A stretch of 64,000 bases of DNA. Source: Drechmeria coniospora. Its lineage: Eukaryota; Ascomycota; Sordariomycetes; Hypocreales; Ophiocordycipitaceae. A program made the position numbers and the translations under genes. The stretch is taken from positions 2,945,390-3,009,389 of the forward strand of contig NC_054391.1 in the NCBI RefSeq assembly GCF_001625195.1, in the 5' to 3' direction. The notes beneath the pieces are model-generated. The model was not told the DNA's origin, ran no database searches, and was given only the letters and a program-made list of their open reading frames with translations. Positions 1-10,241 of this stretch are shown here, one piece after another. How positions within the stretch are numbered: the first letter of the stretch is position 1; each line of letters begins with the position of its first letter.

Positions 1-1118
1 CGCAGCCAAGTTTCGACAGGCGCCGACAGGACATGCAGTTTGGGTACCCAGGTCGCCCGCCAAGCGCCTCCTCGCAGGCAAAGGTCGACGAGCCGCGGGC
101 GACGGCAGCACGCAGCAGCGAGGAGTACTTGCGTCGCGCATGCTGGCGCTCCGTACGGAGTACCTGCAAGCACAACGGGCAGCAGCACCAAGTGTCATGG
201 CACGGCCAATGTGCAACAGGGCGGGCACCTCGGCTGACACCAAGGGCGCAGCACTAACCTTGCTCGGGATACTAGCACATGTAGGTGGGCAGGTGCACGT
301 AGGTACCGAGTACCACGGTGGGCACCGACGATGCCTTGCAAAGCAGCGCCCGCGCGCCGGCCGGCCTCGTCGCTCGGTGTACTCGGTACCGCACAGGTAC
401 ATGTAGGCACGCACGCAAGGCAGGTGGTAATCCACCGCGGCACCCTGCTCATTTACGACCAACTCGGCACCCAGCCAACCCGGACCAGTTCAAGCGAGTC
501 TCGCCCAGGACAGGGGGGCAGCCGAGGAGCCCTCTGGGGATGTGGAAATGCGCCTTGGGGCCATGTGCCTCGGGGATGAAGTCACCGATACACAAGTACG
601 GAGTACGACGAGAGCGCCAACTGGGCACCTACCTACCTAGTACCTACCTGCCCATCCACGCAGCGTCCTCGGTGCGGCCGATGGGGCACGCATGGCACTT
701 AGTTCCATTTCCAGCGCCGCTCTTCACGGGGGCGGCATCGTGCTTTATTTCTGCTGGACGTGTGCGATAACGTTGGTGGTGGTTTGAATGCTAGGCGCTT
801 TCCGGTCTCGAGGTCCCATGTCTGCAGCGGGTGGCACAGTGCATACAACTAGTGGCTCGGGCAGAAGTTACACCTGCATCGCTCGAGCAGCCTGTAACCC
901 GCACATGGCGTTATGCGCATTCTAGTACGGAGCGCTCCAGAGCGAGGCAAGTACCTAAAGTTAGTAGGTGTCGGCACCTACACCTCTCTGCTCGGCACCT
1001 ACCTCTCTGCTACCTCGCAGCATGCAGCACACGTGCGGGCTACTGCCAAAATGTCTCCCAGCATTCGCGGCCCTGCGTCTTCCGACGGTGTCGCCTGCGC
1101 TTGCAATGATGTTCCCTG

Positions 1119-1134
1119 TACTCCGTACGGAGCA
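1119..1134. repeat. Palindromic TACTCCGTACGGAGTA-type word
   Basis: One near-perfect member of a dispersed inverted-repeat word family; the last bases read GCA instead of GTA. Half-words occur many times in gene-free stretches of this window and I saw none inside the confident exons I read. Function unknown. Confidence 0.7.
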
Positions 1135-2655
1135 CGTATGCGAAGCGTTTGCCGCAGGCCCTCGCCCCACCAGCCGGTTGACCATGCCGAATACGCCATC
1201 TGCGTCTTTACCGCAGGACCTAGCAAACCCTGCGCCATAAGTACAAGGGTACCGAGGTGGCAGTAAGTAAGTACTGTAAGTACTCCAGTGGAGTACAATA
1301 ATTACTGTACTCCGTACTGACAACTACTAGGTAACTGGTACTCTCATGTACTGCGCAAGCAGCACGTTGTACTTGCTCCGTACAAGTACGGTGCAGCAAG
1401 TAGCCTGCCTGGTACATGCTTGTTAGGGATCGACTCGCCCGCTTCACTGCCACCGCCGCTAGGTTTGCAGTGCTGGTCCGTCGACGCCTGGCCGATGACA
1501 TTGTCATCACACCCGCCGCTCAGGGCAGACCGCGGCCAATGTTTCTTCCCCTTCTCTGCCGCTCCGAATGGCTCGAGGCTCGGTTAAAGGCCAACGACTA
1601 GGCGACATTCAGGCGAAAAGGTGGGAATCCAAAACGTGGCTCCTCCCGCCAGCCGCCGTGACAATTCCGCCGACGTGTAGCGCCATGTCATTCGCACTGT
1701 CCAGGAACGGGTTCCCTTTGCTGCCCAAGGGATTCGACCGCCCAACAGCCTCCTGACCCCACCTTCCTCCTACGTCACGCCAGCGCCGAAGGACCTGTCG
1801 AAGCTCCCAGCTCTCTGCCTGCTGCGCTGCGGCGTGCCGGCTCCGTCGTCTCGTCCCTCCTCCGCAGCAGACAGGCGGGTTGGTCCTACGAAAGCCTCGG
1901 TGTTCGGTGTCATTGCCGTCTCGGCTGGGTCTCGGTGCAACCCAACCCACAATGGACAAATCAGAATCAACAGGCCAGCGCAGTTGGGCCGACAAGTCGT
2001 GATGGCAGCAGACGCTCACGAGCTCGTACTCGGACATGCTCCCCGCCAGTGTGCGTGTGGTGTGTGCGCGCGTGTGTGCTGTACTTACTTACAGTACTAG
2101 GTACCTAAGTAGGGTGTGCACATACAAGGACCGTTACAGCGGTGGCACACGAACTGCACACGCTCGGTGCGCAGGTCAGCGCTCAGCTTCACTTGCAAGC
2201 AGCTGCGAGAGCAGAGCTGCACAGACGTGCACACCCACCTGTACATGTGCATTTACTCTTGGTACCGCACTGCACCGTAAGCACGTACGAATGGTACTAG
2301 GTACGCATGCAATCGCGAGCATGTACAGATTGTACATGGATGGTTTCCGTGCACGGCAGTAGGAGATGCCCCCATGTCCGTATGGGACCACTGGCTGCAA
2401 CGTCGCGGCATGATGTTACGGCTTCACAGGCATCCAAGATTCGAACAACAATCAAGTACCATGAATGCGGGTACACTGCCGATTCATACTGTGATCCTTG
2501 CACAGGGAAGCGCGAGGCGTGGTCGGTGCCGATGGCGCTCATGGGCACAGCAAGAGCTGAAGTACCAGATGGCCTCATACCTGCACACCTACAGCAGTGA
2601 TACGGATGACGAATGTTCCGTACAAGGGTCCGTGAAGTGACTGTTCATGTCCCAA

Positions 2656-2672
2656 GTACTCCGTACGGAGTA
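2656..2672. repeat. Perfect TACTCCGTACGGAGTA palindrome
   Basis: A perfect 16-bp inverted repeat without a spacer, preceded by G. It belongs to the same dispersed family as the words at 1119 and 50095. Such a sequence could form a short hairpin or cruciform, or bind a dimeric protein. Neither is shown by the sequence alone. Confidence 0.75.
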
Positions 2673-5600
2673 TTTAATTACAGAACACTTGCTGTACTTG
2701 CATAGAACAGGCGCTGTAAGTAGGTACTAAGGTAGTAGGTAGGCACTTAGGAGCCAGGTACCTAGGTACTAGAGGAAGGTAGGTACTAAGGTAGGTTCTT
2801 AGTACGCCTCCATGCACACCTACCTCAAGGTAGTACTTCTACTTGTACACCGACATGACGTGTAGAACAAGCGCAAGGCCCTGATCGGAACGATTGGCAA
2901 CGTCGAGTCAATATCGGCGTACGGGATGCGATGGGCCGTGGGCCCCTAGAGCCCTTCTGTCCCGATGGACGATCAACATTCGTCCTGAAACGCCAGGCTG
3001 GCGGTTCCTGGCGCTGGCTCGTCCAACGCACACTACCTGTACATCGGCCAACACCACAAACAGACGTCTTGCAAACGATGGTGCGGCGAGGAAGGGCAGC
3101 AAACAAGGTCCCTCCGGCGGCGGCTGCGCGCATGCATTCATGGTTGGCAACGGCAGCGTGAGCATGAACCGCTCGAACAAGCCGCATGCATGGCCTGCGC
3201 GCTTCAACCCATTCATTCGCCGATGCAGCTGCATGACGTAGCCGGCCAGCCGGCGACGAAGAAAGCTTGCCCGTGTGCTCCTCCGCGCCGAAGCCGACGG
3301 CCTTCCGCACTCTGGAGGGAGGGGGGCGGTTCCCATGGACGGACGGACATGGACAAATTTGCAGCCGCGACCCCTCTTCTGTCGGTGCATTCTCCGTTGC
3401 CAGCAGGGAGCATGGAGTCGGTCGGTCACGCCAGCCAGCGCCTTGGCCATCTCCCGTTCCAGCAAGGGGCGAGAGCGAGCGCCATCGTCGCCGTCGAGGG
3501 AATACTACTCCGTATTCCTCCACCAATTGCCGAATGCGCGCAGCGTTCGAGGCGGGGCAAGTCAAAATGTCTCGCCCTCGAAATGCACTGCTACGGGCGG
3601 GGGCATGGTAGGTTCGTACGAAGTTGACCTCCGCACAAAGTAGTCGTTGCCTTGGTCGCTGTTGGGATCCAAGCCAAGGCGGACGAGAAGGAGAGCAGCT
3701 GTCGACGTGCACGGCACATGTAGATACACTACCAGATGGGCTCGGTACTTGCACGTAGGTTAGTAGTCTGTCTGTCGGAGGATGAGCTTGAAATCCATCC
3801 TCGTCCTTGGATCATGTGCGTGAAACACAAGTACAGCTACATAGATCCCACGAAGAGTACTCTGTACAAAGTCTCGGATCATGTGTGTTCTTGTGCTTCC
3901 GCTACAAATACGGAGTACAGTCTACTGTAATTATTAGCACAACAGTACCGAGTACGAAGTGCTGTAGCTATTACTGAGTACTCCGTACCAACTCGGACCA
4001 CCCTCATGCCAATGGGTACGCCGTGCATTGGTAGGTACTACTGGCACTTGGGCATGCAAGTACTCCGCACCGCCGTAGCTCCTGGTGCCTGGATTAGCAG
4101 CCAGGTACCCGTAAGCAGTGCGAGCACCGGACGAGCACACCTAACCACACGTCGTCTTAGGGGCGGTTAGCCCGCGTCGGAGAGCACCGCTACGGAGCAC
4201 TAGTGCGGAGTGTCATTGCATGCACAAGCGCTCCCTACAGCTCGCAGAAGGCTACAGTACAACCGCGCCTCGCTGAGCGTTTGCTTCGCCTCGTGCCAGC
4301 TACCTAGTACATTTCGCCGTCGCACGCAGCTCGCCTCGGCTTGCCCCGCCGCCAGCAGTTCGGCGCAGAGCGAGCGGGAGGCAGTCATCTCAATGGCGTC
4401 GGTGACTTGGCAGGTAGCATGGTGGGAGGCTCGGAATCCGGTTCCGCCCATGGTGACGAGCGAGCCGATGCCCCGCACGAAAATGGAGCGGTTCCACGAC
4501 CATGCTGGGGTCCAAGTAGGCTCCCTATGAGCTACCCCGTGTTTCCGACGATGGTGCTTCACGCCGCCGCCAACGCAGCCGTTTTATTACGACTGCTCTG
4601 GTGGCAAGAGTTCCGCGACTCGTACGTCGACCTACATGTGTACACCTACTCGCATGTGCCCGATAATTGGACGGGAGACTGAGACTGTGGCGGACTGCTG
4701 CGAGACCGACGATGCCCTCGGCCTCCTGGCCAGATACCGCTCGCGGGCAGCGACCCGTTTCGTCGTGACGCTGGCGTCTGGACGTGGCGGCCGCCATCAT
4801 CGTATGGAGGAAGCCGGCTTCGAGGCGGCTGACACAAGATGAAGAAGACGTACTGACGTGTACACACCTACGTACCTTGCGAGTGTGGTGCGTACGACGA
4901 TGACGCGAGTGTTGTCATCACGCGGTGCCGCATCGTCCTGCTCGTATTTCTCTCTCGCTCGTCCACGCGGAGCGCAAGTTCTCGTAGTCCGCACGGTGCA
5001 TCCAGACGGCGACCTGTAATTAATCCATGTAGGTGTCCGTATCCGAGCCATCGATGGCCGCCCCTCGCCCTGATCTCGGCGCTTCTCCGAGGGCAATCTG
5101 CATGCACATCAGCCGCCCAGTCCATGTCGACGGCACTACTGAGAACAGTGCGTGGACTTGCTCGAAACGTGCGGCTAGTGGTTGTACGCACCCCTGGTAC
5201 GGCGTACAGGCACAGGTATTACCTGCGAAGTAATAATACCTAGTATGATTCCATCATGCTGCCCCGGACCATGTTCTCAAGTAAGTACTAGCAAGTACAA
5301 GACCTACCTAAGTAAGTACTTAGTCGGGACCTTCCTGCCTGACGTGCCTTGCTCTGGATTATTGCCTCGTACCTAAGGCACCTAGGTTGGAGAATAATGT
5401 CCTCCGTACTCCGCAAATTGGTTGTACATGTACATACAGTACCTACAAGTCGTCCCCAGACGCACCATCCCCACCTCCTGGTCGAACCGGACGGGGATGC
5501 GTTATTAGTACGTACTACTGCGCCTTTGCTGTACCACTGTGCTGAACCGTACGTAATACAGGCATGCCCATATAATTGTAAGTACTTGGTATCTGCAAGT

Positions 5601-7674
5601 ACAGTACAACTGCTTGTGCAAAGAGTGCTCCCTTGCGTATTACTCTGTACTCCGTACAAACAACTACTTGTGCTCGAATGGCGTGCGCCAAGGTCCTGCA
5701 GCCTTCTCGGGTCGGAACGTACTGGTGGGCAATAAGATACGGACAGGCACCAAGTACCTACGGCAAGTAATCAAGGCATTTAGTAGTACTTAGGTAGGTG
5801 CCTAGCAATACCTTAATTAGTACTTAAGTACTAGTCGTACCAAGCAATCTAGAACCTTCAGAGGCCGCCCACAAGGTAATGCTTGCTTGCTTTACTGTAA
5901 AACTCCGTACTCGGCATGAAATACGGTTCGCACGTCCTCTTCGGTAACAGGTACTTCGTATGGACTAAAATACTCTGTACAATTCAGTTCAATGTTCATT
6001 TCTCCTCACCTTCACAACCGGCAAGAATGCCTGCTGCCAGGCAGAGCAAGATGTTCGGTGGCGTGGAACCTAACGCAGAGGGAACATGCACATCCTCGTA
6101 TTGGTGCCTCTACGGAGTACAAGTACAGTACAGGTGTATGAGTAGTGTTGAAGCAAAGTACTCCGTACTCCGTAAGTACAGCCCGGTACAAATATTACTC
6201 CCACATGTAAGTACTACTACTTCGCACTCCGTACTCCAACGGATATATATAAGTAAGTACTTGTACTTACGGAGAACGGATTTCTCAAGCCAGCACACCT
6301 ACTTGTAAGTAGCAGGTAAAACCTACCTAGTACCTAGGTACCTAACCAGCTCGTGCTCCCTTCTCCATTCGCTTGGTGATTCCACCTTGGCATCGCCAAA
6401 CAGCCGACCGGGTTCGCTCACCTTCTGCGCTGCGTCACCAGTATTCGACGAGAATGAGCCGAAGAAATAAACGTACAGTGGGGGTTTTGGTTGATGAGAA
6501 GGCGCAACAGATCGGCAAGGCGATCGAGGCGCGCACCATGCATCCGCCATCATGCACCCTGCATTCCTGTTCGCCCCGATGACTCGCTCCATGGGCACCC
6601 ACATGTACATGCACACTGTATTACGGTGCCCTCGCTCTTCGTACATGCCTGGCACGGTCAGCGTCGATCTAGGTGGCGACAATGTGTAGGGCGTACGCAA
6701 GCAAAGGGCGTCCAAATCCAAGTCCGTTGCCCACGGAGAGCATTGGGCATGGCGGTAATATCCTCTGCTCTTCTTGATTAGATGCTTGGAATCGTCGCCA
6801 AGAGTGAACGACCTTCCGATGCCTGCTCGTGTGGGTGGGAGAGGGTATGACTGGCGTGCTGTACTCTGTACTGTACGAGCAATACTTACAAAGTAGGTAG
6901 GTACCTAGTATTCCTTATAATATGTACCTACTACTGTAGGTGCTGTAGGTAGTACTAGGGTAGGAACATGTAGGTGCCTACTAGGTACCTACCTCATAGT
7001 ACGGAGTAGGTACCTAGTAGATAGGTGTACGGAGTACGGAGGCGCCTGTCCTCCTTCTGGCACAGCGAGCAAAAACTACCAAGGTACCTAGTATGGTAAG
7101 TATGTACTAGGTACTAACGTAGGTAGTAAGTAAGTACCTCCTGATGTACTCCGTAAGTGTGTGTATTCTTATGTAAAACAAACTTTGCATACGGAGGATA
7201 CTGTACTGGTATGCGGGAGTGCGAACGAAGCAGGGTGAGGGCGTATTACTACTGGCTAGTACTCCGTATTGCAAAACAAGTGTGAAAACTCCCTCCAGTA
7301 CATACTGTACAAGTACAGGAAACTGTCACAAGTGGGAGACTCTGCACTCTTTGGGAATCCGCTGTGGGTGGGACACTCGCAAGCTCAGCAATCGTAGGCG
7401 GGTCCTGTATAACTGTGTGTCAAGAACTCTGCACATGCATAACTCAATCCATGAGGATGCATGTACTCGCTGTACAATACATCTATGGATGATGAATCAA
7501 ATGGCAACACATGCACTCTCATGTGAGCTTGCCTGATACCAAGCTGGACGGATACATAAACATGCACGCCGTAGTGTGCACTTGGCCCCTACAACTACCT
7601 GAAAACGTAGTTGATCATGTGGTGACGGTGTTGCGCATGACGGAACAACATCGAGACGGTTCGCGTCCGTCTCT

Positions 7675-7775
7675 CCTCGTCCCTTCCTTCCTCCTGCCTT
7701 CCTTCCGCCACCTTCCTTCCACCTACCTTCCTTCCACCTACCTTCCTTCCACTTACCTTCCCTCCACCTGCTTTT
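7675..7775. repeat. Pyrimidine-rich CCTTCC tandem repeat
   Basis: Imperfect tandem copies of a unit close to CCTTCCTTCCACCTA on the plus strand. Open frames crossing it encode only Leu/Pro/Ser low complexity and are not believed. Confidence 0.75.
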
Positions 7776-8489
7776 CCTGCACCTATCCTCCTGCCACCAT
7801 TATGCCCAACGTGTATGTGTATGGCCGTGTCCCAGAGTGCATCACTTGTCATCCCACCCATCCCCCCCTCCTCTTCCCTCTACCCCCCCTCCCTCCCAGC
7901 ATCGACAAAACCATCCAATGTCAGCAAGTGCTCTTCAGCCCATGTTTCAGTAGCAGAGCCGTGCCGTGCATTCCTCGTGAGGGGAGTGCTCTTCACCAGT
8001 CGCCGATGCGGGGTAAGAAACAATCAACGCAGCACTCGCCCCTACACGCAACGCAAAGTAGGTGTACGTGTACCGGTACGAACGAAAAGGGAACATGGAT
8101 ATTCGTGCCACATCTGTACGAGTACGAGTACGAGTGCTTCGTCGGCATGTTCCTTGAGTGAATGACGGGAGACGAAGCATTCAGAGGGGCCCAAGGTCGT
8201 GCCATGCGGTGGTGGCGGGCTGGAGGTAACGTCCCCCACGCTCCTGTTCGCCGTCAGAATGACTGTTCCCCAGCATGGCGGGGCTTCCTTTCGCCTCATG
8301 GAACCGAGTCCCAGCGGTTTAGGCGACACGTACGTCTTTGCAAACGAGTACATGCACGCATCGTTCGGGGACCCTATCCTGCCACGCCCTCGTCTCAGCT
8401 GCGACCTTGGGCAAAAAGGGAAACGCTTTTGCGCCGGAAGCGAAAGGCGGAAGAACATTGGGGTTGGCGTATCGTGACCGTCCCGAAGC

Positions 8490-8530
8490 GATGTTCCCGG
8501 AGATGCTCCCGGAGATGCTCCCGGAGATGA
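8490..8530. repeat. 12-bp tandem repeat (CCCGGAGATGCT)
   Basis: About three copies of a CCCGGAGATGCT unit, followed by a diverged copy. It lies in gene-free DNA. Confidence 0.7.
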
Positions 8531-9497
8531 CCTCAGAGATTATCCCGAGGCTAGAACGGCAATCCCTCCATCTACAACTACCGACAAGTGTCGGCAACGC
8601 CCACGGCCGTTGCATGGGGACCCTTGTGCGTGCACGGCGCAGGGCTGCGGCAAGTTCATGGATCGAGACGCAGACATCAGGCGTAGGCGTGTAGGAGTGC
8701 GGCGAACCTGCGTGTGCATTGGCTCCGTAACGCAGTCGAGGTGGTAAGATCGTCGCACCACCGTCGGCACCTTGTGGCTCCATGGTCGTCGCATACTCGT
8801 CCACGTACATGTATCATGCACGCCGGCGGACACGTCAGCCCGCCCTGGTTCCCGGGCCATCGAATCGAATCGAGAAGAAGCTCGCATAATCATAACTCAT
8901 TTGGCAGCAAGATGAAGAGTCGAGACCATGGCTAGAGGAGCTGCCGCCTCCCTCTGCCCTGTCGTGCTTTTCATCTGTACACCGGCATCGTTGACACGGG
9001 CCCGAGTCGGACAACGCAGAGTCGAGCGTCAAAAATTGCACATGGTAGCTGTTGGCCTGGTCTCGCTCAGCATGCGTCTCCGAACATGCGTCGCAAAGAT
9101 AACCGTCCCAGGGCTTGCACCCCGGCAATCTCGGCCGTGGAGATGCAGGCACTGGTTGGCCGTCGCGGGCTCGTCTTGTCCCATGGCCAGTGCCGACGTC
9201 CCCCATGCTGTCGTTTACCGTTGACGGCAGGCGGTGGCGCCATGGCCACGATCACCACGTAACATGCATGTTGCAGCATCGTAACACCGGACCCCAGCAG
9301 AGGACTTGAAAACGCAAGCAAATATGGCCATTATGGGGGAGGGGTATGGATTTACAGTGGAATGCCATGTCCCGGGCGGCGATGAACCACGTCTTCGGCC
9401 GTTGTGACCATCTCCAACGCCATCCATACCCCCCTTGGGGCCGGGCCACCTTCCCCCATCGTGGACGGTATAGTCGCATGCCTATGGTGCTTTGCCG

Positions 9498-10241
9498 TTA
9501 CTGGGTCTTGAAGAGGAGGATGGCGCAATGTCCGAGGTAGAAGTATATGAAGTGCTTCGTCTCTGTCGGGAAGCGTCGTGCGTTAGCGCATGATGCCACC
9601 TCCCGTCGCTCCGGTGGCCCCCATCGGCCTCCTGGTCGTCGTCCCAGGCACGTACCATGAGTCACAAAGCTGCCAAAGTTTCGGCCAACGACGCAGTGCC
9701 ATGTTGGGCCCTTTCTTTCGTCAAACTGTTTCGAATATGGAACCGGTCAGCCGTCTGCATACGTCGTCCGGCCACACACCGATACCGTAATCGGGAGGAG
9801 GTCGATGTTTCGGAGTAGACTGACCGTGCGCTTGATGTGCTGGGCAATGTCCTGTCCGGCCACGTTAGTGCGGGACGTCCCCCGACGACCAAGTCCGAAG
9901 CCCTGCACTCGCCTTTTCAATCGTAAACTTGGCCATGGCCTCTTGAGCTGCGCTGCTTGTTAGCCTCCACCCCACGCGTGAGGCAGTCGTCGCTGCGTAC
10001 CGACTTCGATCGACTCTTGTTGCATGTCGTCCGTCTTGCTTCCCATCAGCAGCAAGTTGGGTCATGGGACCATCCGGAGAATCTCACCATGTCGGCCGAC
10101 TTGATCTGCGCTACGAGGCGGGCGTGCTGTCAGTTCCAAGTGGCCATGACCGTGACGGGGAGCAGGCCGAACCCTACCGTCGAGCTTCTCCCGGGCCGCC
10201 GAAGGCTCCGCCTGCTTCTCGGGCGTGGATTTTTCGAGCAT
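9498..10241 (-). CDS. Dynein light chain, LC8 (DYNLL) type
   Basis: Cytoplasmic dynein light chain of the LC8 family, a small dimeric hub that stabilises dynein intermediate chains and other partners. I read seven exons on the minus strand: 10241-10178, 10110-10088, 10034-10001, 9947-9913, 9851-9825, 9725-9656 and 9562-9498. They total 318 nt, or 105 residues, and every junction keeps phase. The product carries the LC8 signatures [24 protein letters not shown] and [13 protein letters not shown] and ends at the normal place, just after AILLFKTQ. Introns are 53-99 bp. Five are GT-AG; the one at 9912-9852 has a GC donor (AAG/GCGAGT) with a CTAAC branch point. The short N-terminal extension before [13 protein letters not shown] is less certain, and the frame stays open upstream of the chosen ATG. 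No other gene lies close by. Confidence 0.93.

Larger units (their letters stand above)
1..9497. other. Gene-free, word-rich intergenic region
   Basis: No open frame here has a recognisable domain, a coherent exon chain or sustained coding character. The DNA is filled with short GTAC-rich words such as TACTCCGTAC, GTACGGAGTAC and CCTAGGTACCTA, often back to back, for example near 1119, 2656, 6331, 6900-7140 and 7260. Pyrimidine-rich and 12-bp repeats occur near 7680-7770 and 8490-8530. Small multi-exon genes could still hide here, as the dynein light chain just downstream shows, but I could not assemble one. Confidence 0.6.

Noticed and set aside
2430..2460. Possible tRNA T-arm (GATTCGAAC) on either strand
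   Set aside because: No matching acceptor, D or anticodon stems could be built around it.
2825..3754. 309-codon minus-strand open frame
   Set aside because: No domain, no coherent composition, and comparable open frames overlap it in other frames; expected in GC-rich DNA.
7511..8161. 216-codon plus-strand open frame
   Set aside because: Most of it crosses the CCTTCC repeat and gives Leu/Pro/Ser low complexity.
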